This document shows, piece after piece, positions 35,603-44,338 of a stretch of 64,000 nucleotides of DNA. Every line of letters begins with the position of its first letter. Positions within the stretch are counted from its first letter, which is position 1. The translations under genes were made by a program, and so were the position numbers. The notes under the pieces are model-generated. The model made no database searches. It was not told where the DNA came from and saw nothing but the letters and a program-made list of their open reading frames with translations. Origin of the DNA: Neoroseomonas oryzicola (GTDB lineage: Bacteria > Pseudomonadota > Alphaproteobacteria > Acetobacterales > Acetobacteraceae); contig NZ_JAAVUP010000001.1 in the NCBI RefSeq assembly GCF_012163135.1, forward strand, positions 1,116,001 through 1,180,000, written 5' to 3'.

Positions 35603-36172
35603 ATGCTCTGGCCACGCCTCGCCCGCGCGCTGATCGGCAAGCCGCTGACCGACCCGGCGCCGCCGGTGCCGCAGGACACGGTCCACGCGCTGGCCGAACG
35701 CCTCGCCGCCACGGCCCGCACCCGGCTGGGCCGCAGCCTCGCGATCCGGGAGGTCGACAGCGGATCCTGCAACGGCTGCGAGCTCGAGGTGAACGCGCTG
35801 CAGAACGTCGCCTACGACCTCGAGCGATTCGGCCTGCGCTTCGTCGCCTCCCCCAAGCATGCCGACGTGCTGCTCGTCACCGGCCCCGCCTGCCGCAACA
35901 TGGCCGAGGCGATGGAGCGCGCGCTCGCCTGCACGCCCGAACCGCGCTGGGTCGTTGCCGCGGGGGATTGCGCGGTGGATGGCGGGGTCTTCAAGGGGTC
36001 CTACGCCGTGCATGGCGGCGTCGGCGCGGTGCTGCCGGTCGATCTGCTGATCCCGGGCTGCCCGCCCTCCCCCACCCAGTTGCTGGAAGGGCTGCTGGCG
36101 CTGCTGGAGGCCGAGGCCCGGCCCCCCCGCAAAGAAAATAGGGCCGGCTGGATTGCTCCAGCCGGCCCGTAA
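35603..36172 (+). CDS. hyfI: Hydrogenase small-subunit-like / NuoB-like iron-sulfur protein
   Basis: A 189-residue protein homologous to HyfI/HycG and NuoB. It retains the ligands for one [4Fe-4S] cluster equivalent to N2: GSCNGCE (Cys56, Cys59), GDCA (Cys123) and PGCPPSP (Cys153). Electrons can thus reach the altered large subunit. An N-terminal stretch rich in basic residues precedes the domain. ATG 35603 lies 55 bases after hyfG. The last 15 codons overlap a minus-strand terminator, giving an unusual tail (KENRAGWIAPAGP). No NuoI/HyfH-type ferredoxin subunit is encoded in the operon. Confidence 0.88.
   Translation: MLWPRLARALIGKPLTDPAPPVPQDTVHALAERLAATARTRLGRSLAIREVDSGSCNGCELEVNALQNVAYDLERFGLRFVASPKHADVLLVTGPACRNMAEAMERALACTPEPRWVVAAGDCAVDGGVFKGSYAVHGGVGAVLPVDLLIPGCPPSPTQLLEGLLALLEAEARPPRKENRAGWIAPAGP
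36129..36168 (-). terminator. Intrinsic terminator on the minus strand, inside the hyfI 3' end
   Basis: A perfect 12-bp stem, GGGCCGGCTGGA (36141-36152) with TCCAGCCGGCCC (36157-36168), is followed on the minus strand by the T-rich stretch TATTTTCTTT (complement of 36131-36140). It would end transcripts coming from the DUF1489 gene and the structured region next to it. The stem lies within hyfI coding sequence. Confidence 0.75.
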
Positions 36173-36303
36173 GCCCACCCCGAAGGGGGGCCAGTCTGAC
36201 GGCGGCCTGCCGGGAATAAGCCGCCGCGACACAAGGACCTTCGCAGGTGCGGCCTCTCCTCCCGGTGGCAGTGTCCTTACATCTGAGCAACCAAGCCGGG
36301 CGG
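36173..36303 (-). ncRNA. Candidate structured RNA or 3' UTR-derived small RNA
   Basis: The 131 bases between the hyfI and DUF1489 stops contain several internal pairings: GGCGGC/GCCGCC (36201-36206 and 36221-36226 region), AAGGAC/GTCCTT (36233-36238 and 36272-36277), and CCACCCC-GAA-GGGG (36176-36188). The minus-strand terminator follows directly. No gene lies downstream on either strand for it to regulate in cis. The family is not recognised: it lacks the landmarks of SRP RNA, tmRNA, 6S RNA and the RNase P core. Strand is inferred from the terminator only. Confidence 0.4.
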
Positions 36304-36729
36304 TCAGATAAGGCAGAGCTCGGCCAGATCCTTGCGCAGCCGCGGCGGCAGGCGGTCCAGCCCGATCGCCGGCGGGCGGTCGGCGGCGACATCCGGGGGC
36401 GCTTCCTCGGGCTTGAGGTAGCGCCAGCCCTGGAAGGCCTTGGTCGGGCGGGCTTCGACGGGGACCAGGGTGGGATCCAGCACAAGGGCGGCGCATTGGG
36501 TGGTGTCGTCCCAGGCTTCCTCGCGGATCTCGAGGATGCGCTGGCGCACGCGCACGAAGCCGCCGATCACCCAGTAGATCGACCCGCCATCGGTGACCTC
36601 GGCGATCCGCTTGGGAAACATGCGGGTCCAGGCGCGCAGCGGCGGTTCGGTGCGCAGCCGTTCCTTCTGCAGCGCCGCGAGCGCGGCGACGTCCTTGGGC
36701 CCGACCGAGAGCTTGATGAGGTGCAGCAC
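36304..36729 (-). CDS. DUF1489 family protein
   Basis: A 141-residue soluble protein of the alphaproteobacterial DUF1489 family. It begins MLHLIKLSVGPKDVAALAALQ and contains IYWVIGGFVRVRQRILEI, AFQGWRYLKPEEAPPD and a C-terminal LPPRLRKDLAELCLI, all typical. No catalytic residues are known for the family. It is probably monocistronic, with transcription continuing through the structured region to the terminator inside hyfI. Confidence 0.88.
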   Translation of the reverse strand: MLHLIKLSVGPKDVAALAALQKERLRTEPPLRAWTRMFPKRIAEVTDGGSIYWVIGGFVRVRQRILEIREEAWDDTTQCAALVLDPTLVPVEARPTKAFQGWRYLKPEEAPPDVAADRPPAIGLDRLPPRLRKDLAELCLI

Positions 36730-36854
36730 GCCCCTCCATCTCGCGCCGGACCCCGAGTCGGCAAGGGGCGAGCGCGACGGGGCCGTAACCGGCCCGGCCA
36801 GGGCGGCGAAACTGCCAGTGACCGCGGCCTCCCGGGCCGCCCCGGAGACGCCGC

Positions 36855-37988
36855 ATGTCCCTTCCCGCCCCTGCCGCCGCCCCGCGGCCCCTGGCCCGCC
36901 CGGCGCGGGACCTGCGCCTCGATATCGTGCGGGGCTGGATGCAGATCTCGATCTTCGGCGCCCATGCGGTGGGATCGGCCTTCGGTGCCTATGGCATCCA
37001 TGCCGCCTGGGGGGTCTCGGACAGTTCCGGGCAGTTCGTCTTCCTGTCGGGCTTCGTGCTGGCCTCGGTCTTCCTGCTGAAGGAACACCGGCGCGGGGCG
37101 TGGGATGCGACGACGGACATGCTGCGCCGCGCCGGGCGGCTGTGGGTGGTCCACCTCATCCTGTTCTTCATGTTCGGCGCGACGGTCATCTGGTCGGAGA
37201 TGGCCCTGCCCCTGCCCGGCGAGATCGACCGCCTGGCCTGGCGGATGCTGGTGGATGACCCGCTCCATGCCCTGCCGGGCGCGGCGCTGCTGCTCTACAT
37301 GCCGAACTACGTCGACATCCTGCCGGTCTTCGTCCTCGCCATGCTGCTGCTGCCGGGCTTCCTGCTGCTGGCCGGGCGGGTCGGGGCTTGGGCGCTGCTG
37401 CCCTCCTTCGCGGTCTGGGCCGGGGTGCAGGCGGGGATCTGGGAGTACTGGTCCTGGCTGCCGACCGGACTCGACCCGCTGGCCTGGCAATTCGTCTTCC
37501 TGCTCGGGGCCTGGTTCGGCCGGCGGGCGCTGCTGACCGGCGCGGCGGTGGCCTACCGGCGCTGGGGCGTGGTCCTCGCGGCCGTTGTGGTCGCGGCAGG
37601 CTTCGCCCAGCGGGTGGCGGAAGGGCTGGGCAGCCCGCTCGCGCTCGACGAGGACACGATCTGGATCCTTGCCGCCAAGTCGCATATCGGGCCGTTTAAC
37701 CTGCTGCACGGCTTGGCGCTTGCCTATCTGGTCGCGGTGCTGGTGCCGCGCGACGCGGCCTGGATGCACCGCGCGGGTGCGCAGGCGCTGGCCGCGGTCG
37801 GGCGGCACAGCCTCAATGTGTTCTGCATCGGCATCCTGTTGTCCTGGGCGGTGACGGCCGGGTTGCGCCTGCTGCCGCCGCATTGGTGGGTCGACCCCGC
37901 GCTGACGCTGGCCGGCGCCGCGCTGCTGGTCGGCTTCGCCCTGATCGCCGAGCGCCGCCGCGCCGTCACGGCCCCCGTGACGCCATGA
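36855..37988 (+). CDS. OpgC-domain membrane protein (acyltransferase 3-like)
   Basis: A 377-residue integral membrane protein with about ten helices. It begins with the OpgC-type signature RDLRLDIVRGWMQISIF, followed by SGFVLASVFLLKEH and LLYMPNYVDILPVFVLAMLL. OpgC transfers succinyl groups from the cytoplasm to periplasmic glucans; related proteins act on other polymers. No opgGH genes are nearby, so the acceptor is unknown. Its stop overlaps an upstream in-frame ATG of the sigma factor gene at 37985. Confidence 0.85.
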   Translation: MSLPAPAAAPRPLARPARDLRLDIVRGWMQISIFGAHAVGSAFGAYGIHAAWGVSDSSGQFVFLSGFVLASVFLLKEHRRGAWDATTDMLRRAGRLWVVHLILFFMFGATVIWSEMALPLPGEIDRLAWRMLVDDPLHALPGAALLLYMPNYVDILPVFVLAMLLLPGFLLLAGRVGAWALLPSFAVWAGVQAGIWEYWSWLPTGLDPLAWQFVFLLGAWFGRRALLTGAAVAYRRWGVVLAAVVVAAGFAQRVAEGLGSPLALDEDTIWILAAKSHIGPFNLLHGLALAYLVAVLVPRDAAWMHRAGAQALAAVGRHSLNVFCIGILLSWAVTAGLRLLPPHWWVDPALTLAGAALLVGFALIAERRRAVTAPVTP

Positions 37989-38071
37989 GCGCCTGCGCCA
38001 CCATCGGGCCGGTCTTCGCGAAGGGCCCCCGCGCCCCTAGATTGGGTCGGCAACGGAGCGGCACGGTCGTA

Positions 38072-38629
38072 GTGGCGGATGGCGACGGACGCTGGGAGGC
38101 CCTGATGGTCGCGGCGCAGGCCGGCGACGCGCGCGCCTACGACCTGCTGCTGCGCGACTGCCTGCCCCTGCTGCGCGGCATCGCGCGCCGCCGCATCGCC
38201 GACGCGCACGAGGCCGAGGACGCGGTCCAGGACACGCTGCTCACCGTCCATCGGATGCTCGCGACCTACGACCCCTCGCGCCCGCTGCGCCCCTGGCTCA
38301 TCGCCATCACCGAGCGCCGCTGCGTCGATCGCCTGCGCCGCCGCGGGCGCGGCGCAGGCCGGGAGACGCCGATCGACGACCATGCCGAGACCCTCGCCGC
38401 CCCCGCGACCGAGACGGGCGAGGACCGGATCGCCGGCCGCCAGCTGCGCGAGGCCGTCGCGGAGCTGCCCGAAAGCCAGCGCACCGCGCTGCGCCTCGCC
38501 AAGCTCGAGGACCTGCCGCTGGCCGATGCCGCCGCGAAATCCGGCCTGTCGGTCGGCGCGCTGAAGGTCGCGACGCATCGCGCCCTCAAGACCCTGCGCC
38601 GGCGCTTCGGCGCGGAGGACAAGCCGTGA
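38072..38629 (+). CDS. ECF-type RNA polymerase sigma factor
   Basis: A 185-residue sigma factor. Region 2 spans about 15-85 (AYDLLLRDCLPLLRGIARRR, EDAVQDTLLTVHRML, RPWLIAITERRCVDRLRRR) and region 4 about 125-180 (LPESQRTALRLAKLEDLPLADAA, LSVGALKVATHRALKTLRRR). The GTG at 38072 is preferred because it gives normal ECF length, follows GGAGCGG, and a CTAGAT -10 at 38037-38042 lies just upstream. An ATG at 37985 overlapping the previous stop would add 29 poorly conserved residues. The next gene encodes its probable anti-sigma factor. Confidence 0.88.
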   Translation: MADGDGRWEALMVAAQAGDARAYDLLLRDCLPLLRGIARRRIADAHEAEDAVQDTLLTVHRMLATYDPSRPLRPWLIAITERRCVDRLRRRGRGAGRETPIDDHAETLAAPATETGEDRIAGRQLREAVAELPESQRTALRLAKLEDLPLADAAAKSGLSVGALKVATHRALKTLRRRFGAEDKP

Positions 38630-39294
38630 CCGCCACCGACGACCTGATCTCCCGCCTGTCCGCCGATCTCCGCCCGGTCCGCCGCCTCGCGCCGCCGATG
38701 CGCCGCGCGGCGGGCTGGCTTGGCTTCGCCACCCTGCTGATCGCGGTGGCGGTCGCGGTGTTCGGGCTGCGTCCCGATTTCGCCGAGCGCCTGCGCGACG
38801 CCAGCGAGGTCGTGCAATGGGTCGCCTCGGCCGCGACCGGCGTACTGGCGACCATCGCGGCCTTCCAGCTCTCGCTGCCCGACCGCTCGCCGCGCTGGAT
38901 CTTGCTGCCGCTGCCCGCCGCGGCGGTCTGGGTCGCCACGCTCGGCCTCGGCTGCCTGGCGGAGGTGGCAAGGGTCGGGCCGGCCGCGTTGTGGCCAGGA
39001 TTCTCGCCCGGCTGCATGGCCTTCGTGCTCGGCCTCGGCCTGCCGCTGGCGGGGTCGCTCGTGTGGATGCTGCGCTACGCGGTGGCGATCCGGCCGGTGC
39101 CGGTCGCGGTCATGGGCGGGCTCGCCGGGGCGGCGCTGTCGGCGGCCGGGCTGTGGCTGTTCCACGAGCTGGAAGGCGCCGCCGAGGCGCTGATCTGGCA
39201 CGCGGGCATGACGCTGGTGGTGGTGGGCATCCTGCTTGCCTTCGGGCGGTCCTGGGAACGTCGCGAGGCCGAGCACGGCTTCACCGGCGCTTAA
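38626..39294 (+). CDS. NrsF-type anti-sigma factor (DUF1109)
   Basis: A 222-residue inner-membrane protein with six predicted helices and a short cytoplasmic N-terminus (DDLISRLSADLRPVRRL) as in NrsF. NrsF proteins hold SigF-like ECF factors at the membrane until metal or oxidative stress; in Caulobacter two cysteines are needed, and here cysteines lie at GLGCLAEVA and SPGCMAFV. A GTG start overlaps the sigma stop by 4 bases (GTGA), a standard layout for sigma/anti-sigma pairs. Confidence 0.85.
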   Translation: MTATDDLISRLSADLRPVRRLAPPMRRAAGWLGFATLLIAVAVAVFGLRPDFAERLRDASEVVQWVASAATGVLATIAAFQLSLPDRSPRWILLPLPAAAVWVATLGLGCLAEVARVGPAALWPGFSPGCMAFVLGLGLPLAGSLVWMLRYAVAIRPVPVAVMGGLAGAALSAAGLWLFHELEGAAEALIWHAGMTLVVVGILLAFGRSWERREAEHGFTGA

Positions 39295-39339
39295 GCCCGG
39301 CCAAGGAATGTTGCGGCCGCTCCTTTGCCAGGGTGGCCC

Positions 39340-41661
39340 ATGCGCGCATTCCTCCATCTTCCCGTCGCCGCCAAGATCGCGGTCTCTGGCCTCGTCGCCC
39401 TCCTGATGGTCGGCGCGATCGTCGCCACCATGCAGATCACCGGCGCCTCGGTCGAGGCGAGTATCCGCCGCCAGTCCGAAAGCGGGGCGGCGGCGGCGAT
39501 CATCTCGGCCGCGGCCGTCGGTGCCGCCGAGGCGCCCACCCAGGCCCGCGCGCTGGCCGCTGCGCATACGCCGGCCGCCGTGGAGGCCATCCGCGCCGCC
39601 GCCATCCAGGCGCTGGACCGCGCGACGGCGCAGGCGCGGCAGGCGGCGCTGCGCCTCGATGACCCGGCGACGACGGCGCTGGTCGCGACCATCGTGGAGC
39701 GCGCCGGGGCCTATACCCTGCTGCTCGAGGAACAGGCCCGCCTGCGGCTCGAGATCCTGCGCCAGCGGGACGAGGCCTTCCTCGCCCGCGCCCAGGACTA
39801 CGACCAGGCCTTCGAAGGCACCAACGCCGCCATCGACTTCGACCTGACGGGGGAAGCGCAGAACGACGCGCGCACGCGCTTCACGGCCTTCCACCAGGGC
39901 TTCAACGATGTGCGCGCCTCTGCGCTGCGCTACCTCGCGACCGGGGACGAGCGGATGGCCCAGCGCGTGCGCCGCGCCGCCGCGCAGTCGCGCGTGCACC
40001 TGCGCGGCGCGATCTCCTCCACCCAGCAGGTGCCGCGGGTGCGCGAGGAGTTCGAGCGCATCGGCGCCCTGGCCGAGCAGGCATCCGCCGGCGCCATCGC
40101 GACCATCGAGACGCGCGCGCAGTTCGAGCGCCTCGCCGCCGAGCGGGCCCAGCCGGCGCAGGAGGCGCTGCTCGCCGCCTTCGCCGCGGCCAATGACCGG
40201 CTTGCCCAGATCGATGCGGCGGCGGAGGCCGCCATCGGGGCGGAGCTGCGCAGCCAGTCGCGGATCGTGCTCGGCACCGCGGTCGGCATCGCGCTGGTGC
40301 TGCTGCTCTCGGCCTGGGCGATGGCGCGCACCATCGGGGCGCCGCTGCGGCGCCTCGCCGCGGCGATCGGCGCCATCGCCGGCGGGGAGGCGGACGTGAC
40401 CGTGCCCGACCGCAACCGCCGCGACGAGATCGGCCGCATCGCCGAGGCGGTGGAACGCATGCGCGTGACCGTGGCCGAGGCCTTCTCCCGCAGCCAGATC
40501 ATCGAGCAGATGCCCATCGGCGTGCTGGTCGCCGATCCGCGCAACGAGTTCCGCATCACCTACGCCAACGCCTTCTCGATGCACCTGGTGCAGCTGATGG
40601 AGGCGCATATGCCCGTGAAGGCCGATGCGATGCTCGGGCAGAGCATCGACATCTTCCACAAAGGTCCGGCGCGCATCCGCGCGCTGCTGTCCGATCCGGC
40701 CAACCTGCCCCACAAGGCGCGCGTGCGGGTGGGGACGGAGACGCTGGACCTCAATGCCTCGGCCCTGCGCGACCCGTCCGGGCAGTATGTCGGCGCCATG
40801 CTGGCCTGGTCCCGCACGACCGAGCAGGCGCGGCTCGCGGACACCTTCGAGGAGGATATCGGCGCGGTGGTGAATTCCGTCGCGGCCTCGGCGACGCAGC
40901 TGCAGCAGGCGGCGCGGACCCTGACCGACGCGGCCGCCGAGACGGGCCGCGAGGCGATGACGGTCTCCGAGGCCGGGACGCAGGCCAATGCCGATGTCCA
41001 GGCCGTCGCGGCCGCCGCCGAGGAGATGGCGGCCTCGGTCGAGGAGATCACCCGCCGCGTCGCCGAGGCGGCGGATGTGGCGCGGCGCGCGGTGGCCGAG
41101 GCGAAGGCGACGGACACGACGGTGCGCGGGCTGGCAGAAGCCGCATCGCGCATCGGCGACGTGGTGCGGTTGATCGGGGAGATCGCGGGCCAGACCAACC
41201 TGCTGGCGCTGAACGCGACGATCGAGGCGGCGCGTGCGGGCGAGGCCGGCAAGGGCTTCGCGGTGGTGGCGAGCGAGGTGAAGAACCTCGCCGGCCAGAC
41301 GGCGAAGGCGACCGAGGAGATCGGCCGGCAGATCGGCGAGATGCAGGGCGCGACGAACCAGGCGGTAGATGCGATCCGCGCCATCGGTGCGACGGTCGAC
41401 CGGACCAGCGACATCGCCACGGCGATCGCCGCCGCGGTCGAGGAACAGGGTGCAACGACGCGCGAGATCGCCCGCAGTGCCGCGCAGGTTGCCCAGGCGA
41501 CCGACACGGTGGCGCGGAAGATCGAGGGCATCCGGGCCGCCGCCGATGCGACCGGCGGTTCGGCCGGGGCCGTCCTGCAGGCGTCGGGGGCGTTGAGCGG
41601 CGACGCCGAAACCTTGCGCACCCGTGCCGAGAGCTTCCTGAAGGCCGTCCGCGCCGCCTGA
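39340..41661 (+). CDS. Methyl-accepting chemotaxis protein with PAS domain
   Basis: A 773-residue chemoreceptor. TM1 is at about 7-29 and TM2 at about 307-330, with a long helical periplasmic sensor between them. A HAMP domain follows at about 330-385, then a PAS-like domain at about 385-500 ([20 protein letters not shown]). The signalling domain has the tip motif [20 protein letters not shown] from residue 614. No CheBR pentapeptide is seen at the C-terminus. No other chemotaxis gene is in the window. ATG 39340 is used; a TTG at 39325 is unlikely. The gene ends at a repeat that serves as terminator. Confidence 0.93.
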   Translation: MRAFLHLPVAAKIAVSGLVALLMVGAIVATMQITGASVEASIRRQSESGAAAAIISAAAVGAAEAPTQARALAAAHTPAAVEAIRAAAIQALDRATAQARQAALRLDDPATTALVATIVERAGAYTLLLEEQARLRLEILRQRDEAFLARAQDYDQAFEGTNAAIDFDLTGEAQNDARTRFTAFHQGFNDVRASALRYLATGDERMAQRVRRAAAQSRVHLRGAISSTQQVPRVREEFERIGALAEQASAGAIATIETRAQFERLAAERAQPAQEALLAAFAAANDRLAQIDAAAEAAIGAELRSQSRIVLGTAVGIALVLLLSAWAMARTIGAPLRRLAAAIGAIAGGEADVTVPDRNRRDEIGRIAEAVERMRVTVAEAFSRSQIIEQMPIGVLVADPRNEFRITYANAFSMHLVQLMEAHMPVKADAMLGQSIDIFHKGPARIRALLSDPANLPHKARVRVGTETLDLNASALRDPSGQYVGAMLAWSRTTEQARLADTFEEDIGAVVNSVAASATQLQQAARTLTDAAAETGREAMTVSEAGTQANADVQAVAAAAEEMAASVEEITRRVAEAADVARRAVAEAKATDTTVRGLAEAASRIGDVVRLIGEIAGQTNLLALNATIEAARAGEAGKGFAVVASEVKNLAGQTAKATEEIGRQIGEMQGATNQAVDAIRAIGATVDRTSDIATAIAAAVEEQGATTREIARSAAQVAQATDTVARKIEGIRAAADATGGSAGAVLQASGALSGDAETLRTRAESFLKAVRAA

Positions 41662-41669
41662 CAAGTATC

Positions 41670-41733
41670 GGTTTCCAAAGGCCTTTCGGCCTTTGGTGGG
41701 GTGGTCCGGAGGGGCAAGGCCCCTCCGGCCTTT
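41670..41733 (+). repeat. Dispersed two-hairpin repeat, copy 2, acting as terminator
   Basis: Shares the stretch from 6589 onward with copy 1: hairpin A (CCAAAGGCC, TTTC, GGCCTTTGG) at 41675-41696 is identical. Hairpin B at 41706-41728 is a perfect 10-bp stem (CCGGAGGGGC, loop AAG, GCCCCTCCGG) followed by CCTTTTCCCTT, so on the plus strand it is a good intrinsic terminator for the chemoreceptor gene. It ends about 55 bases before asd. Confidence 0.85.
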
Positions 41734-41787
41734 TCCCTTGCAGGCCAAGTTGCTCTACAGCCCCCGTCGACAGGCTGGAGTGGTGTC

Positions 41788-42819
41788 ATGGCGTACAAGG
41801 TCGCGGTCGTCGGGGCCACCGGCGCGGTCGGGCGGGAGATCCTGAAGACGCTGTCCGAGCGTCGCTTCCCGGTGCGGGAGGCGGTGGCCCTCGCCTCGGG
41901 CCGTTCGGCGGGGGCTGAGGTCTCCTTCGGCGAGGATGCGGTGCTGAAGGTGCGCGACCTCGACCGCTACGATTTCAACGGCACCGACCTTGCGCTGTTC
42001 TCGCCGGGAGCGGCGGTGTCGGCCGTCCATGCGCCGCGCGCGGCGGCGGCGGGGTGCCTGGTCATCGACAACACCTCCCAGTTCCGGATGGAACCGGGCG
42101 TGCCGCTGGTGGTGCCGGAGGTGAACCCGCAGGCCATTGCGAAGAGGCCGAAGAAGGGGATCATCGCGAATCCCAACTGCTCGACCATCCAGATGGTCGT
42201 CGCGCTGAAGCCGCTGCACGAGATCGCGAAGGTGAAGCGCGTGGTGGTGGCGACCTACCAGTCCGTCTCCGGCGCGGGGAAGGAGGCGATGGACGAGCTC
42301 TGGTCCCAGACCCGCGGCGTCTTCGTCAACGACCCGGCGACGCCGGAGCAGTTCACCAAGCCCATCGCCTTCAACGTCATCCCACATATCGACCGATTCA
42401 TGGACGACGGCGCGACGAAGGAGGAATGGAAGATGGCGGTCGAGACGCGGAAGATCCTGGACCCCGACATCCAGGTGATCGCGACCTGCGTGCGCGTGCC
42501 GGTGATGATCGGCCATGCCGAGGCGGTGCATGTCGAGTTCGAGAAGCCGATCACCGAGCGCCAGGCGCGCGAGGCGCTGCGCACGGCGGCCGGCGTGACG
42601 CTGCTCGATACCCGCGACGACGGCGGCTATGCGACGCCGCTCGAGATCGCGGGCGAGGATGCGGTCTATGTCTCGCGCCTGCGGAAGGACCCGACGGTGC
42701 CGAACGGCCTCGCCTTCTGGTGCGTGGCGGACAACCTGCGCAAGGGCGCGGCGCTGAACGCGGTGCAGATCGCGGAGGAGCTGCACAGGAAGGGCCTCAT
42801 CGGGCGGCAGGCTTCCTAG
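41788..42819 (+). CDS. asd: Aspartate-semialdehyde dehydrogenase
   Basis: A 343-residue enzyme reducing aspartyl phosphate to aspartate semialdehyde for lysine, threonine, methionine and diaminopimelate synthesis. It has the NADP motif VVGATGAVGREIL and the catalytic Cys131 in NPNCSTIQM, with QSVSGAGKEAMDEL and the conserved C-terminal residues. The start at 41788 follows GGAG. The last 23 bases overlap the 3' end of the convergent transporter gene. Confidence 0.96.
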   Translation: MAYKVAVVGATGAVGREILKTLSERRFPVREAVALASGRSAGAEVSFGEDAVLKVRDLDRYDFNGTDLALFSPGAAVSAVHAPRAAAAGCLVIDNTSQFRMEPGVPLVVPEVNPQAIAKRPKKGIIANPNCSTIQMVVALKPLHEIAKVKRVVVATYQSVSGAGKEAMDELWSQTRGVFVNDPATPEQFTKPIAFNVIPHIDRFMDDGATKEEWKMAVETRKILDPDIQVIATCVRVPVMIGHAEAVHVEFEKPITERQAREALRTAAGVTLLDTRDDGGYATPLEIAGEDAVYVSRLRKDPTVPNGLAFWCVADNLRKGAALNAVQIAEELHRKGLIGRQAS

Positions 42820-43669
42820 GCCAGGCCAGCACCAGCCCGCCCGCCGCGATCAGCGCGCAGCCGACCAGCGCCCAGGCGCCCGGCACGCGCGCGAACAGGA
42901 TCGCATCCAGGATCAGCGCGAAGACGATGCGCGAATAATGCCAGGGCGCGAGGCCCGAGACCTCCGCCCGCCGCACCGCGCCGGCGATGCACAGCAGCGC
43001 CGCCGTCTGCACCGCCGCATAGACCACGACGAGAGCGAGCGCCGCCGCATCCGGCACGCGCCACAGGAAGGGCATGGCAGGCGCCAGCATCACCACGCCG
43101 GCCAGCGCCCCCTGCAGCGTCGCATCCCATTCGTCGGCCACGCCGCGGATGCGCCGCGTCATCACCTGGTACAGCGCGTACATCAGCGCGGCGGACACCG
43201 GCACCGCCGCCGCCCAGGTGAACAGGTCGCCGCCCGGCCGCACCACCGCGAGCATCCCCGCGAAGCCGAGCGCCAGCGCCACCCATCGCCGCGGCGTCAC
43301 ATGTTCCCGCAGTACCAGCGCGCCGAGCAGCACGAGGATGATCGGCGCAGTGAAGCCCAGCGCCGAGGCCTCGGTGACCGGCACCAGCGAATAGCCGACC
43401 ACCGCCAGCGTGGTCGAGACGATCAGCAGCACGGCGGCCAGGCGCTGGTCCTTCGCCTGCGGCGGCGCCACCAGCCGGCGCACCGCCGCCGCGGGATCGC
43501 GCAGCCGCAGCGCGAAGACCGCCGCGCCGGCCAGCACGATCGCCGAGCGGAGGAAGGTGATCTGCACGGGATCGAGCGTCGCCGCGAGGATCTTCGCGAT
43601 GGCGTAGCCGAGCGTGTAGAGCAGCCCCGCCCCGAGGGTCAGCATCACGGCAAAGACGGGCTGGCTCAT
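42797..43669 (-). CDS. EamA/DMT family transporter
   Basis: A 290-residue protein with ten predicted transmembrane helices in two EamA repeats (for example AIAKILAATLDPVQITFLRSA and the second repeat beginning LFTWAAAVPVSAALMYALYQ). This family exports metabolites, but the substrate is unknown. The ATG at 43669 overlaps the stop of the upstream TRIC-like gene (ATGA), so the pair is coupled. Its 3' end overlaps asd by 23 bases on the other strand. Confidence 0.88.
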   Translation of the reverse strand: MSQPVFAVMLTLGAGLLYTLGYAIAKILAATLDPVQITFLRSAIVLAGAAVFALRLRDPAAAVRRLVAPPQAKDQRLAAVLLIVSTTLAVVGYSLVPVTEASALGFTAPIILVLLGALVLREHVTPRRWVALALGFAGMLAVVRPGGDLFTWAAAVPVSAALMYALYQVMTRRIRGVADEWDATLQGALAGVVMLAPAMPFLWRVPDAAALALVVVYAAVQTAALLCIAGAVRRAEVSGLAPWHYSRIVFALILDAILFARVPGAWALVGCALIAAGGLVLAWPRKPAAR

Positions 43670-44310
43670 CGCTGGTCCGGGTAGTCCCTGCCCGGCCGCG
43701 CCCGGTAGGTCGGCAGGGACCAGCCGGTCAGGATCGCCGCCGCCCGCGCCCCGAAACCCACCAGGATCCCGATGGACACCGCGACGGTGCGCCCGGCGCC
43801 CGCGCCCTGCAGCACCACGAAGACGGCCGCGCCCAGCGCCGCGGCGGTCGCGTAGATCTCGCGCCGCAGGATCAGCGGCATCTCGGCGCAGATGATGTCG
43901 CGCAGCATGCCGCCCGCCGTCGCGGTGATGGTGCCCATCAGGACCGCGACCCATGGCGTCGCCCCGGCGCGCTGCGCCACCTCCGCCCCCAGCACGGCGA
44001 ACAGCCCGAGGCCCACCGCGTCCGCCCAGAGCAATACGACGAAGCGCCGTTCGACCAGATGCGCCGTGAAGAATACCAGCAGCGCCAGCCCCGCCGCGAG
44101 CCCCACCATCCCCGGCACGTTCAGCCAGAAGACAGGCTGGTTCAGGATCACGTCCCGCACCGTGCCACCCCCGAAGGCGCAGAGGCAGGCGACCAGCATG
44201 AACCCCACCGGATCGAGCTGCTTGCGCGACGCGCTCAGCGCCCCGGCCACCGCCAGCACCGCGACCGCCGCCCAGGTGAGCGCCAGCAGAAGATCGTCGA
44301 AGGCCGTCAC
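43666..44310 (-). CDS. TRIC / UPF0126 (YadS-like) membrane channel protein
   Basis: A 214-residue protein with seven predicted helices in the two-repeat UPF0126 fold. The hallmarks are the two GGGTVRDVIL and GGMLRDIIC motifs. Bacterial members are trimeric cation channels or glycine transporters. The GTG at 44310 is chosen because the upstream sequence is low-complexity proline-rich. It sits between an MFS gene (28 bases upstream) and the EamA gene it overlaps, so all three may be one transcript. Confidence 0.88.
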   Translation of the reverse strand: MTAFDDLLLALTWAAVAVLAVAGALSASRKQLDPVGFMLVACLCAFGGGTVRDVILNQPVFWLNVPGMVGLAAGLALLVFFTAHLVERRFVVLLWADAVGLGLFAVLGAEVAQRAGATPWVAVLMGTITATAGGMLRDIICAEMPLILRREIYATAAALGAAVFVVLQGAGAGRTVAVSIGILVGFGARAAAILTGWSLPTYRARPGRDYPDQR

Positions 44311-44338
44311 CGGGGCCCCGGCCCCCGGAGGTCCGGCA

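Noticed and set aside
36141-36180. Minus-strand GGGCTTACGGGCCGGC resembling the 3' end of RNase P RNA
   Set aside because: Only about 130 bases precede it before the DUF1489 gene, the conserved RNase P core sequences are absent, and the match is short.
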